DNA from: Serratia ureilytica
Lineage (GTDB): Bacteria; Pseudomonadota; Gammaproteobacteria; Enterobacterales; Enterobacteriaceae
DNA: 64,000 bases
Reading direction: 5' to 3'
NCBI RefSeq assembly: GCF_013375155.1
Contig: NZ_JABXOF010000002.1
Coordinates: forward strand, 558,001 to 622,000
Below the pieces are notes generated by a model. That model was not told where the DNA came from. It was given only the letters and a program-made list of their open reading frames with translations, and ran no database searches. This document shows positions 18,024-26,295 of the stretch, one piece after another. How positions within the stretch are numbered: the stretch's first letter is position 1; each line of letters opens with the position of its first letter. The position numbers were made by a program, and so were the translations under genes.

Positions 18024-18641
18024 TTACTGTTGTTCTTCAGTGTAAATACCAGCAGAGATAATAGCTCCGCCTATCTCGCGTGTGCCGTATAGCACACCAA
18101 CAGGATTACCCTGTGCCGTTGTGTTCACCGGCCCTCCAAAGGCATAACTCGGTTTGTTGTCCTGGTCTTGGCGCATGCGCAATCCGCCCATTTGAGGGGA
18201 GAGCATTTGGACAATGCCGCCGAGAGCCATTGCAGCGCCACTCATTGCCAACACTCCACCAAACGTACCAGTAGAGCCAAAAGCCGCCCATCCAGCAGGG
18301 CCGGTTAGCATCGCGGCCCCAATCAACGCGACACCTAAAATAGTTTGGAATAAGCCAGCGCGCTTACTACCAATCACGACGGGAACAAGGTGAATATCTT
18401 CAGACCCTTTGGTGAACGCCAGCTCATCCTGCCCTACATTACGTTTACCGACGAAAATAGAAAATGTCAGGCCGCGTTTGTGTGCTTCAAGCATATAGCG
18501 TTCAAAGCCGGGCAGGAGATTTTTCATGGCATCAATAGCCTTTGGTACATTGTGAGCACGATATTCAAATTTTTTTCCAAAGATGCCGACCATTGGGCCA
18601 TGAAATCGTACTGTTCGCAATGGTATATCAATAAAAGACAT
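18024..18641 (-). CDS. I: tail assembly protein I
   Basis: Lambda gpI-like tail tip assembly protein of 205 residues from ATG 18641 (GAGGCG upstream; the frame is open to 18665). It has a ubiquitin-like N-terminal region, a glycine/alanine-rich hydrophobic middle (GLFQTILGVALIGAAML, then MSGAAMALGGIVQML) typical of gpI, and the C-terminal NKPSYAFGGPVNTTAQGNPVGVLYG block that is highly conserved in this family. It acts with gpK, gpL and gpJ in building the tail tip. Confidence 0.9.
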   Translation of the reverse strand: MSFIDIPLRTVRFHGPMVGIFGKKFEYRAHNVPKAIDAMKNLLPGFERYMLEAHKRGLTFSIFVGKRNVGQDELAFTKGSEDIHLVPVVIGSKRAGLFQTILGVALIGAAMLTGPAGWAAFGSTGTFGGVLAMSGAAMALGGIVQMLSPQMGGLRMRQDQDNKPSYAFGGPVNTTAQGNPVGVLYGTREIGGAIISAGIYTEEQQ

Positions 18642-18669
18642 AACGCCTCGACTTATTATTTTCAAGACC

Positions 18670-19029
18670 CTATAAGCAAGATTTAATCGCTTTTAAGGTA
18701 ACTTTTATTCTTCGCTCAGGGAAAAGAATAGACTTTGTCCCTTCCCCATAATAAACAACTTCCGTTCCAGCATTACTTTTAATTAAATCGATAAACTCTA
18801 ACCCCGCCAATGGAACTAAAGTCACTCCATTTTCTAAAGGTTTGACTGTTGTGTTAATTGCAGGCCCGTTATAAGTTTCACTGTCTAACTTTGGAATTAA
18901 ACATGTTTCCATTTGCTCCAGAGATTTAGTGGTCGTAAAGGTTTGCGTTGGATTTTTTCTAATATCTGAATAATTCATCGCACACCCCGTCAAACCCAGT
19001 GCCACTAACCCAATCATTAAATTTCTCAT
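18670..19029 (-). CDS. small lipoprotein inserted between tail genes K and I (moron candidate)
   Basis: A 119-residue predicted lipoprotein: MRNLMIGLVALGLTGC ends in a lipobox with the modified cysteine at residue 16. The mature part has no recognised domain. It interrupts the normal K-I order, is markedly AT-rich, has its own ribosome site (AAGGAAAAGG), and an extended -10 (TGCTATCAT, 19066-19058 on the minus strand) in the short gap after gpK. Phage-borne lipoproteins often block superinfection at the cell surface (Llp, Cor type); that role is inference here. It could be expressed in the lysogen. Confidence 0.78.
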   Translation of the reverse strand: MRNLMIGLVALGLTGCAMNYSDIRKNPTQTFTTTKSLEQMETCLIPKLDSETYNGPAINTTVKPLENGVTLVPLAGLEFIDLIKSNAGTEVVYYGEGTKSILFPERRIKVTLKAIKSCL

Positions 19030-19066
19030 AACCCTTTTCCTTAAGCTGAAAAGTGGAATGATAGCA

Positions 19067-19771
19067 TCACATCAGTTCTTTGTGGCGCAGCACCTTCACA
19101 GTTCGCTCCTTCCAATAGCCACCGTAAGGCACCCGCTGGCTAAGCATGCCGTACATGTGGTGCAGTAGCATGCCGTCTTCGAGCAGAATACCGGCATGGT
19201 TCGCCACCGGTGCAGAAACCTGCATAATCACCATGTCACCCGGCATCGGTGGGCCGTCGAACTCCCGAAAACCGCAGTCGTGCCAGTTGTCCACGTAGAG
19301 ATTTTCGCCCCGCTCCCACCACGGATAATCAACGCGGTAATCCTGGAGCGCTATGCCGTGCTCCTGCCGGAAATAGCTCATAATCAGCCCCCAGCAGTCG
19401 GTATGCCCCAGCACGAACTGGCGACCTATCAGCGGCAATTCCCCGCGCGGCATGATCGTTCTCAAGTCACCCTCCGGCCAGCTTGCAATCGCCCAGGGCA
19501 ACTCCATCGCGTCGCACTGGGCTTTGTCCAGCTCGCTCGGCTGCGTGGTGGCATCCGGGTGACTGTGCACAATCATTGTGATCGTCCCCCACTCGGCAGC
19601 GGTCACATAATCCTCTGGTGACAGGTGAAACTGCTCGGTGGGATTATCTGCCAAATTACGGCAGGGAAAGTAACGCTCAACGCGGGATTTCTGCGCCACG
19701 ATGCCGCAGCACTCGCGCGGATACTCTGCCTCGGCGTGCGCCATAATGGCCGCTATGGTTTTCTCTTTCAT
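19067..19771 (-). CDS. K: tail assembly protein K (JAMM + NlpC/P60 peptidase)
   Basis: Lambda gpK-like protein of 234 residues with two peptidase domains. The N-terminal JAMM domain shows HSHPDATTQPSELD with its metal-binding histidines and aspartate near residues 68-80. The C-terminal NlpC/P60 domain has the catalytic cysteine in HTDCWGLIMSYF and a later histidine in VANHAGILL. It is thought to process tail tip components or peptidoglycan during tail assembly and entry. It is 8 bp from gpL and precedes the inserted lipoprotein gene. Confidence 0.92.
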   Translation of the reverse strand: MKEKTIAAIMAHAEAEYPRECCGIVAQKSRVERYFPCRNLADNPTEQFHLSPEDYVTAAEWGTITMIVHSHPDATTQPSELDKAQCDAMELPWAIASWPEGDLRTIMPRGELPLIGRQFVLGHTDCWGLIMSYFRQEHGIALQDYRVDYPWWERGENLYVDNWHDCGFREFDGPPMPGDMVIMQVSAPVANHAGILLEDGMLLHHMYGMLSQRVPYGGYWKERTVKVLRHKELM

Positions 19772-19779
19772 AACTCTAC

Positions 19780-20529
19780 CTACTGCTTAATCAGCGCTGC
19801 GCCGGGGAAGCCGCCAAACGGTAAAGGCTCAGTCTCACCAAAACGTTTTTGGCAATCACTCAGCAGCCCACCGCACCGATCTTTACTTGGGTCATCCACC
19901 GGATTGCCCTTGTCGTCAAAGTATCGCGTGCCTGCGTAATCGCAGCCCTTACCGGTGCGATACAATCCACGCGAACACCAGGTGCACAGGCTGTGGATTT
20001 GGCGTGTCGGGATGCGCAATCCCCGCAGGTCTGCCGGGCTGGAGAGTTCGAACTCCACCGCCTCATCGCTCTCCGTCGCTTTGCGATCGATGTAGAACAC
20101 CTGTAGCTTTTCCTGCACCGGGTCGGCCGTTGGGTTCCCTTCTGGAAAATTTCGGGCATCAAGGTAATGCACCAGCGTATCGTGGATCAGCACCTTGGCC
20201 TGTGCCATATCTTCAAACTGAAGGCAAATCGCAGTGATCAGGCCGTTGATATTGGCAACCGTCAATTTCGGCTCCGTGCTTTGGCTGTCGGAGGATATTT
20301 CCAGCCCCTCAACGGAAAACGGCCACGGCCCGTACTCCTTGTCCTGCCACCAGATCGATTTTGCTGGTAGTTTCGTTTCGTCCCCGCCAGCAGCGGCAAG
20401 CTCTTCCGGCGTATAGGGAAGCGTGTCGCTGTGAAAGCGCAGAATATCAGCGCCGAACTTTGTCCCGTCCACTTCAACAAGGCGAACGCGGTTGCCCGGC
20501 TCCAACTTCTGCAGGTCTGTATTCAACAT
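19780..20529 (-). CDS. L: minor tail protein L
   Basis: Lambda gpL-like tail tip protein, 249 residues. The N-terminal half begins LNTDLQKLEPGNRVRLVEVDGTKFGADILRFH, the family signature. The C-terminal half carries four cysteines in CTWC, GKGCDYAG and DRCGGLLSDC contexts (one extra), the cluster reported in lambda gpL to bind an iron-sulfur centre. The gene lies between M and K as in lambda with short spacing, so it is a regular part of the late operon. Confidence 0.92.
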   Translation of the reverse strand: MLNTDLQKLEPGNRVRLVEVDGTKFGADILRFHSDTLPYTPEELAAAGGDETKLPAKSIWWQDKEYGPWPFSVEGLEISSDSQSTEPKLTVANINGLITAICLQFEDMAQAKVLIHDTLVHYLDARNFPEGNPTADPVQEKLQVFYIDRKATESDEAVEFELSSPADLRGLRIPTRQIHSLCTWCSRGLYRTGKGCDYAGTRYFDDKGNPVDDPSKDRCGGLLSDCQKRFGETEPLPFGGFPGAALIKQ

Positions 20530-20541
20530 GATTAATCTCGG

Positions 20542-20880
20542 TTAAACGTGGAAGGCCTCGGTGAACGTGGCCGTCAGTGAATAATTATCGCCGCCCATTG
20601 CAACAGGCTTATAGCCTTCGCAGCGGTATAGGCCGGGAACGTTGTTCGGTGGTGTCCACTGGAATGACTTCACCCCTTGATGATCTTCAAGAAAGGTGAT
20701 GATAGACGTGATGTAGTTGTACTTACCGATAAAGGTCAAATCCCATGAGCGAATGATCGGGTTGATACCGTCACCGGAAACCTGCATATAGCCATCGCCG
20801 AACTGTGCTTTCCTGATACGAAATCGGGTATCACCGGCGGCATTGACGCGCGCCGGATAGTTGAATGTCTGAATGGCCAT
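20542..20880 (-). CDS. M: minor tail protein M
   Basis: Phage_min_tail family protein of 112 residues equivalent to lambda gpM. Diagnostic features are ARVNAAGDTRFRIRKAQFGDGYMQVSGDGIN near the start and FQWTPPNNVPGLYRCEGYKPV near residue 80. It takes part in the tail tip complex around the end of the tape measure. Its ATG shares one base with the stop of the tape-measure gene (TAATG), so the two are translationally coupled. Confidence 0.92.
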   Translation of the reverse strand: MAIQTFNYPARVNAAGDTRFRIRKAQFGDGYMQVSGDGINPIIRSWDLTFIGKYNYITSIITFLEDHQGVKSFQWTPPNNVPGLYRCEGYKPVAMGGDNYSLTATFTEAFHV

Positions 20881-23828
20881 TACATCCCCTTGATTGCTTT
20901 CCAGATAGGCTGGCCAGGCTTCAGGTTCCGGTTGATGACCTTCTGGCTTTCCTGCGCGGCGATGTTGCCCATCTGCTTACCGAACTCTTCCCAGCCCTGA
21001 TCGGCCTGCGTATTAACATTTCCGCCACCTTCAATGGTGATATAGACGTTCGGCGCAGCAGCAGCCTGCTGTGGCATACCAATAGCCCGCACACCCAGCG
21101 AACCGTCCGCCCCACGTTTGAGTGGCATGATCGCCTCCGGGCCAGCCTCGCCCATCAGGCCAGCGCCCTTAGCGAATGCAAACATGGTGGGATTGCTGAC
21201 GATCTGGCCGCTGTACGCGCTCAGTGACGGCGACGAATAAACGCCGCCTTTTGCGTTGGCGAACATCGGTACTTGCCCTGGGTCATTGCCGGAGGGTGCG
21301 AAGAAGTTCATTCCGGCTTTCAGTGCGTTGAACATCGCCATCTTGATCATCATGCTGGCGAGATCGGTCAGGACAGACTTGGCGAAGTCGTTAAAACTGG
21401 CTTTGCCTGTGGTGACAAAGTTGGCCAACATACCGGTCATGCCGTCAAATGTTCGGGTGGTAGCGTCTTTCACCTGTCCATAAACGTTACCGGCATTGGC
21501 TGACCAGTCCATCATTCCCTTTTTCAGCCCTGCGGTGTAATCGCCCTCGATAGCCGCTTTTTCCTGCGCAGCATTACGGACAATATCGAGTTGCCTCTGC
21601 TGCTCACTGGCGAGAATGGCCGTCTGTTGCATGTACTGCTCGGACGTTTTGTCCGTCACTTCCTTGTCCAACTGCATACGGTGTTGCTGGAAAGACTGCC
21701 GGATTTGCTGCTCAGCCACCATCTGATCGTAGGCATCAGTTGACATGGTCATCTGCGCATTACGGTTGGCGTACTCCTGCTGTTTCGCGGCCGTTTCCAT
21801 CACCAGGCTACGGGTTTGTTCCAACAGTTTTTTGCCAATCTCCCTTTCGCGGTTTGCCTTTTCCAACGCCACATTTTCGGTTAATTGCGCCCTGATCTGG
21901 TCTTGCATGGACAACAAGCTTTTTTGACCGGCGGTCAGCTTCTTACCCTGAAGCCCTGCAATCTCCTGATCGAAGGCCACCAGCTTTTTCTGTGACTCGG
22001 TCAACTTGTCGGTATCCTGCGCCTGCGCGCGTAGCACAGAGGATTGTTGCTGCAACTGTTGCAGACGCCTTACCCCTTCACTATCGCTATACGCTGCCCC
22101 TTTAGACTTTGTGCCATACTGCTTGTTAATGCCCTTCAGCGCCTGCGCATATTCGTCTGCAGTCAGTTTCCCGGCCTTAAACTGCGCCGATACAATCCCC
22201 GTTAGGCGGGCTTGTTCCTTTTTAGGATCAGCACCAGCCTTAATAGCAGCGGATACTTCATTCTGTAACTTAAGCTCTTTCCGGGCGGCTTCCTGTTCCT
22301 GTTGCCGCCGTTTGTACAGCTCTTCGTTGGTTTTCTTCACCTCGTTAGCGGTATCGTTGCTGATATCCAGCTTAACGCCCTGTGCCAGTGCCTGCGCTTG
22401 GCCGGTTTTCATGTGTGCCTGACCGATGATATCGAACGCGGACGCTACTTCATTTTTCAGCGACTTCCAGATAGACGCCAAGCCGCTGACGCTGTTCTCC
22501 TGCTCGGTGACTTTGGCTTTCACATCATCAAGGTATTTCTGCTGAAGTAACGCCGTCGCTTCACTGGTTTTGCCCTGCCTGGACAGCGTGGCGATGTGAT
22601 CGATAAACGTGGTGTTGAGCTGAACGCCCTGATTGGTCAATGCCTCCATTGCCTTTAGAGGTTCACCGCTCAGGCTTGATAGCGTCGAAACAAGATCATC
22701 GGATGACATACCCAGCTCGTTCATCCGTGTGCCGGTTTCAGCTATGTCCGACAGCATATTGCCACCGAATCCTGCGCCGGCGGCGCTGGTGACAGCCTTA
22801 ACCGCATTCTCTGTGCCGCCGAGCGTCATCGTCAGCATGCGCAGATCATTCACCGTCATAATGGCCTGAAGCCCTGACTTTTGAAGCGCTGCGGTATATG
22901 CCTTGGTCTCTGCCTCCCCTTTTTGGAACGCGGTATACAATGCTGTGGCACCGGCAACCGCCGCCATGATGCTTAAGCCTACCGGGCCACCCAGCAGCGC
23001 CAACGCACTTTTCATCAGGTTGGTGCTGACCGCTGCCGCGCGCGCCGTAAAGGAAACTTCCTTGTTGGCCACACTGATTTGGTTCAGGGAGGAAAGCAGA
23101 TTGGTTTTGCCCTGGGATTCAGCAATGTCCGCCGCCAGCACCGCTTTTGATGCCTGCGCCATTTTTTCCTTGGCACTGACCTCGGCGAGATCAGCCTCGC
23201 GCACCTTGCGGTGAATATCGGCGTACTCTTTCTGGTAGCTGACCGAAAGACCGTAGAGCTGGTTTTCCTGATTTTTGGCCGCATAGAAGCGCGCCATTTC
23301 CTGCGCCTGCTCGCGGGAGGCTTGCGCCTGTTCACGGGTGCGCTTAGCCGCGTCGAACTGCGCCTGAGCTTGCTGGCGTGCAGATTGCGCCTGTTCAATC
23401 TGGCCCTGCGCCGCCTTGTTAAACTCAAGGGCAGCAGCCTTTGCCGCTTCGCGTTGGGCTTCCCAGCCGCTAGTCAGTCCCTTAAAACCGATGAAAGTGC
23501 GATCGAGCGTCGGGATTAACGTATTGGCCAGCGTGCTGACCGCGATGTTACTCCCACCGGCCAGACCGCTGATCACACTTCGCAGCCCTTCGAAGCCGCC
23601 CTGGCTGGCGCTGAGCGCACCACTCAACGAGTTAAGCTGACCGCCGGTGCGCTTCGCCTGATTGCCTATCTGGGTCAGCGCTTCGGTGGTTTTCTGGCTT
23701 TCCTGCTGCGCCTTGCCCGTGAAGTTTTTTGACGCGGTTTCTGCCGTTCTGAATGAATCGACAATTTGAGATTTAAAACTGGCGGAATTCAGGTGCAGCG
23801 CTACCGCCAGAGTAGCTACATCGGCCAT
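20880..23828 (-). CDS. H: tape measure protein
   Basis: Tail length tape measure of 982 residues. The N-terminal third is a long coiled-coil rich in Gln, Ala and Lys (EQAQSARQQAQAQFDAAKRTREQAQ region); residues about 270-300 form hydrophobic helices (MKSALALLGGPVGLSIMAAVAGATAL), and the C-terminal part contains a second hydrophobic segment and the GLMGEAGPEAIMPLKRG motif common to lambda-type tape measures. ATG 23828 overlaps the stop of the G-T reading frame as TAATG; a longer frame to 23858 is not needed. At this length the tail should be about as long as lambda's or slightly longer. Confidence 0.95.
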   Translation of the reverse strand: MADVATLAVALHLNSASFKSQIVDSFRTAETASKNFTGKAQQESQKTTEALTQIGNQAKRTGGQLNSLSGALSASQGGFEGLRSVISGLAGGSNIAVSTLANTLIPTLDRTFIGFKGLTSGWEAQREAAKAAALEFNKAAQGQIEQAQSARQQAQAQFDAAKRTREQAQASREQAQEMARFYAAKNQENQLYGLSVSYQKEYADIHRKVREADLAEVSAKEKMAQASKAVLAADIAESQGKTNLLSSLNQISVANKEVSFTARAAAVSTNLMKSALALLGGPVGLSIMAAVAGATALYTAFQKGEAETKAYTAALQKSGLQAIMTVNDLRMLTMTLGGTENAVKAVTSAAGAGFGGNMLSDIAETGTRMNELGMSSDDLVSTLSSLSGEPLKAMEALTNQGVQLNTTFIDHIATLSRQGKTSEATALLQQKYLDDVKAKVTEQENSVSGLASIWKSLKNEVASAFDIIGQAHMKTGQAQALAQGVKLDISNDTANEVKKTNEELYKRRQQEQEAARKELKLQNEVSAAIKAGADPKKEQARLTGIVSAQFKAGKLTADEYAQALKGINKQYGTKSKGAAYSDSEGVRRLQQLQQQSSVLRAQAQDTDKLTESQKKLVAFDQEIAGLQGKKLTAGQKSLLSMQDQIRAQLTENVALEKANREREIGKKLLEQTRSLVMETAAKQQEYANRNAQMTMSTDAYDQMVAEQQIRQSFQQHRMQLDKEVTDKTSEQYMQQTAILASEQQRQLDIVRNAAQEKAAIEGDYTAGLKKGMMDWSANAGNVYGQVKDATTRTFDGMTGMLANFVTTGKASFNDFAKSVLTDLASMMIKMAMFNALKAGMNFFAPSGNDPGQVPMFANAKGGVYSSPSLSAYSGQIVSNPTMFAFAKGAGLMGEAGPEAIMPLKRGADGSLGVRAIGMPQQAAAAPNVYITIEGGGNVNTQADQGWEEFGKQMGNIAAQESQKVINRNLKPGQPIWKAIKGM

Positions 23829-24420
23829 TACATGAGCGCTCGCATAACGGCAGCACACTGTTCATCAACATCAGATGCGACAGGGGCTGACAGATTGACA
23901 GGTGGCGGAGTAGCAGTATCGGACGTTGCCTTATCCACCAGCGAATAGAACGCCTCCCAGTGCTGGATAATGGAGGCCGGGAGGGCTGCAATTTTTCTGA
24001 CGTCAGGCTCACCGAAGCGATCGGCCAACTGATAGATCAGCCATAGCCACGGTGAGTGGGTCAGTTTTTTTCGGCTTCCTCCAGCGTGCCGTAGCTGTGG
24101 CTCTGGATAGCGCGGATTGCATCAAATAACGCCGCGTTATCATGAGCGGCCAGCAGTTCTGCCGGTGAAGGCAAATCAGACGCAGGTACTGATTTACCCT
24201 GCTCGTCAACCAGTGCAGAGAGGATCAACTGAGCGCCCAGCAGTGTTGCTGCCTTTTGGTCACTCTCTGCCTGTGCCTTTCCAAGCCCTTCATCGTAATC
24301 CATCAGTTCACCGGCGGTCAGGCGGCGGATATGTACCGGTACGCCAAACAGCGTGTGCGGCACCGCCGTATTGATGGGTTGAAGCAGCGCGGTCTTGAGG
24401 TTGATTTTCTTCTGGTTCAT
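23828..24420 (-). CDS. tail assembly chaperone G-T, made by -1 frameshifting
   Basis: The frame from ATG 24420 gives gpG (119 residues, stop TGA 24063-24061). Just before the stop is A AAA AAC, the classic slippery heptamer; a -1 shift there continues into LTHSPWLWLIYQLADRFGEPDVRKIAALP and on to the TAA at 23830-23828, giving a G-T fusion of about 197 residues. The T part has no start codon of its own near the junction. This is the conserved G/GT arrangement of siphophages in which both products chaperone the tape measure. The stop overlaps the tape-measure ATG. Confidence 0.93.
24061..24420 (-). CDS. G: tail assembly chaperone G (unshifted product)
   Basis: The 119-residue product made when no frameshift occurs. 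It begins MNQKKINLKTALLQPINTAVPHTLFGVPVHIRRLTAGELMDYDE, matching the TAC family of HK97/lambda-like phages, and ends GTLEEAEKN. It binds the tape measure during assembly and is absent from the virion in related phages. Located between the tail tube genes and the tape measure, exactly where expected. Confidence 0.9.
   Translation of the reverse strand: MNQKKINLKTALLQPINTAVPHTLFGVPVHIRRLTAGELMDYDEGLGKAQAESDQKAATLLGAQLILSALVDEQGKSVPASDLPSPAELLAAHDNAALFDAIRAIQSHSYGTLEEAEKN
24064..24070 (-). other. -1 frameshift heptamer A AAA AAC in gene G
   Basis: In the zero frame the codons are GAA AAA AAC TGA. Slippage to AAA AAA opens the T frame, which encodes a recognisable gpT sequence without interruption. 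The heptamer is one of the most efficient known in bacteria. Confidence 0.92.
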
Positions 24421-24429
24421 GCCATGTCC

Positions 24430-24693
24430 TTACTTAATCGTTACGGTTGCGGTTGCGCTGTTGACAGTGTCTGACCGCTCGGCAGACAACACCACGTGAT
24501 AAGCGCCTGCATCCGCCGCCACAACTGAGTTTTTGATATAGGTGGCAGAGGTTGCGCCGCTGATATCAGTGCCGTTTTTCTGCCATTGGTATTTAACGGG
24601 CTTGCCGTTACTGGAGGTAGCCGCAACAGTCAGGGACAAATTGCCCCCGACTGCCAGATCAGCGCTCTTCGGCTGGGTAGTCACGCTGATCAC
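24430..24693 (-). CDS. Ig-like domain of the tail tube, separate frame or -1 frameshift extension
   Basis: An 87-residue Ig-like domain: VTTQPKSADLAVGGNLSLTV, YQWQKNGTDISGAT and ADAGAYHVV are the classical I-set style strands with the tryptophan and the D-x-G-x-Y core. It lies in the -1 frame of the tail tube gene, overlapping its stop. A GTG at 24693 could start it alone, but no good ribosome site precedes it. Fusion to the tube by frameshifting would give about 238 residues, nearly the length of lambda gpV (246), which also ends in an Ig-like domain. Such domains decorate the virion surface and are not needed for tube assembly in lambda. Confidence 0.82.
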   Translation of the reverse strand: MISVTTQPKSADLAVGGNLSLTVAATSSNGKPVKYQWQKNGTDISGATSATYIKNSVVAADAGAYHVVLSAERSDTVNSATATVTIK

Positions 24694-25145
24694 ACCTTTG
24701 GGGCCACAGCTCCCCAGGTGTTGCTGTTCTGCTTGCCTTGCACCGTGATCTGAATGACTTCACTCGCCGGAGCGGTGATTTCGTTCATCTTCCAGCCGGA
24801 CAGCGAGAGGATCGAGGTGGAGGTGCGGCCGTTCGGCAACTCAACATAGAACTGAACGGTTTCGCGGTTGTCCGCTGCGGTCAGGAACGCCGCAAAATCG
24901 GTATTGGATGGATCGTCGATAAACCCGATCGACTTCTCCGCGCCTTCCGGCAGGTCGGAGATAAATTGCTTTGTGGTGTCGATAAGGGTCGTGCAATCGA
25001 CAAAACTGCCGGTCTGCCCCATCTCGCCCACAGCCTTACAGTTAACCAGCGCCTTCATGGCCGTCGGTGCTGCGCCGACAGCGCCCCACTTAACAACCGT
25101 GCCAGCCGGAAGCATGGCGTACTCTGGCGACGTTTTATCAGCCAT
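24690..25145 (-). CDS. V: major tail tube protein
   Basis: A 151-residue tail tube protein from ATG 25145 (the frame extends to 25157; MADKTSP is the likely start). It resembles the N-terminal domain of lambda gpV: GTVVKWGAVGAAPTAMKALVNCKAVGEMGQTG, then SFVDCTTLIDTTKQFISDL and the LSGWKMNEITAPASEVIQITVQGKQN strand region. It polymerises into the hollow tube around the tape measure. The last codons contain a slippery CCCAAAG heptamer that can extend it with an Ig-like domain. Confidence 0.92.
   Translation of the reverse strand: MADKTSPEYAMLPAGTVVKWGAVGAAPTAMKALVNCKAVGEMGQTGSFVDCTTLIDTTKQFISDLPEGAEKSIGFIDDPSNTDFAAFLTAADNRETVQFYVELPNGRTSTSILSLSGWKMNEITAPASEVIQITVQGKQNSNTWGAVAPKV
24696..24702 (-). 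other. probable -1 frameshift heptamer C CCA AAG at the end of the tail tube gene
   Basis: The zero-frame codons are GCC CCA AAG GTG TGA. The seven bases fit X XXY YYZ (X=C, Y=A, Z=G). A -1 slip reads on through GGT GTG ATC AGC into the Ig-like frame, which is open to 24430. No stimulatory structure was verified. Confidence 0.7.
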
Positions 25146-25179
25146 AATTTCCCTCACTTAATGATTGTGGCAGCGGTCG

Positions 25180-25584
25180 CTACCGGTTTTCGATGCCGTA
25201 GCGGAGTTCTGCCGCCAGGATGCGTAATACGCGGGTTTTGTTGTAATCCAGCGCCGGGCGGATAAACGGTGCGGCAACCTGCTTAACCGTGCCGAACTCC
25301 TGCGCCAGTGCCTTCATATGATGCTTCTTGCTCGGGCCGACCTTGAATGTCATTACCGTCAAATAGCGGGGATCGTTCATGCGGCTCGTACTGCGGATTT
25401 TTATGTCGTCCCGCATGTGCGGCCCGGTGCTGCTCTCATCAAATCCGGCATGCTGTTTCATGTCTTCCAGCACCGGCTCCAGCGCCGCTCGCCCGGCATC
25501 TCGCAATACCTTGACCGCTTCATCCCCCATCGCCTTTAGCTGGCGCTCCAGAGAATCAAGGCCCGTAACGTTTACGCTGATCAT
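25180..25584 (-). CDS. HK97 gp10-like tail completion protein
   Basis: A 134-residue protein of the HK97_gp10_like family: VTGLDSLERQLKAMGDEAVKVLRDAGRAALEPVLEDMKQHA at the start, a RMNDPRYLTVMTFKVGPSKKHHMKALAQEFGT middle and a PFIRPALD motif near the end are typical. It acts at the head-tail junction or in tail completion. ATG 25584 overlaps the stop of the preceding gene by 4 bp. In many relatives this gene precedes the DUF3168 gene; here the order is reversed. Confidence 0.85.
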   Translation of the reverse strand: MISVNVTGLDSLERQLKAMGDEAVKVLRDAGRAALEPVLEDMKQHAGFDESSTGPHMRDDIKIRSTSRMNDPRYLTVMTFKVGPSKKHHMKALAQEFGTVKQVAAPFIRPALDYNKTRVLRILAAELRYGIENR

Positions 25585-25970
25585 GTGGCGTCCTCCGGGT
25601 AACAGATGACGTAATCACGCACCAGCCGGTACTGAACGCTGTTGTTGGTGAGAGTGGTTGCCCCCTGTTGCATCGTGCCGCGTGTCACCGTCTGAACGGG
25701 CCAGCGCCCAATATGCCCATGCTGAATGCTCTCCCAGGCGGCGCAAATAGCCTTATCCAGTTCAATGAGGCGCACGTAATCGCCGATGACATAAAGCGCG
25801 ACCTGAAAGCGCCCCTGAATCAGTGCCGTGCTGGCTAGCCCGGTATCAACTTTCGGGTTGCTGACCTTCTGATACGTCACGCCTTCCTGTTCCGGGTCAG
25901 GCAATAGCAGCGGGTATGCTGGCAGACTCGTTAGCGCCTCAAGTGACGCTTTGATTTCATACTCGATCAT
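25581..25970 (-). CDS. DUF3168-like tail terminator protein
   Basis: A 129-residue protein that looks like the DUF3168/tail-terminator family: short N-terminal helix (EIKASLEALTSL), PLLLPDPEQEGVTYQKVS, then FQVALYVIGDYVRLIELDKAICAAWESI and a final QYRLVRDYVICYPE strand. Such proteins cap the tail tube and join it to the head. It overlaps the gene before it by 14 bp and the gene after it by 4 bp, indicating a tightly packed operon. Confidence 0.75.
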   Translation of the reverse strand: MIEYEIKASLEALTSLPAYPLLLPDPEQEGVTYQKVSNPKVDTGLASTALIQGRFQVALYVIGDYVRLIELDKAICAAWESIQHGHIGRWPVQTVTRGTMQQGATTLTNNSVQYRLVRDYVICYPEDAT

Positions 25971-26295
25971 GACGAATATCAGCCTCCGCCGTAATTAACA
26001 GCCGGTCTCGCTGCGAACGGTCAGGCGCACGAACGGTAAAGGTTCGCTGTTGAAAGACCACCTGCCAATCAACGGTAATTTCGTCCCGTGGCCGCAGCGT
26101 GAACAGCATGGTCTCCACCACCTGCCCCTGTTCACCCGTGCGAATTTTTCGGTTGGAGATCGGCTCCGCATCCGCCCAGACCTCGGCGACAAATTCAAAG
26201 GATTTGACCGGTGCGCCGGTCTGCTCATCACGAACCGTAACGGGGCGAAGAAGCTTGATGCGAAACTCCAGCGAACCTGCGCGTAATGATTTCAT
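25957..26295 (-). CDS. head closure / head-tail joining protein
   Basis: A 112-residue protein of the Phage_H_T_join (SPP1 gp16 / HK97 adaptor) family: RAGSLEFRIKLLRPVTVRDEQTGAPV at the N-terminus followed by EVWADAEPISNRKIRTGEQ and VVFQQRTFTVRAPD are characteristic. It closes the portal after packaging and provides the tail docking surface. Overlaps the stop of the preceding connector gene by 4 bp (ATGA). Confidence 0.87.
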   Translation of the reverse strand: MKSLRAGSLEFRIKLLRPVTVRDEQTGAPVKSFEFVAEVWADAEPISNRKIRTGEQGQVVETMLFTLRPRDEITVDWQVVFQQRTFTVRAPDRSQRDRLLITAEADIRHDRV

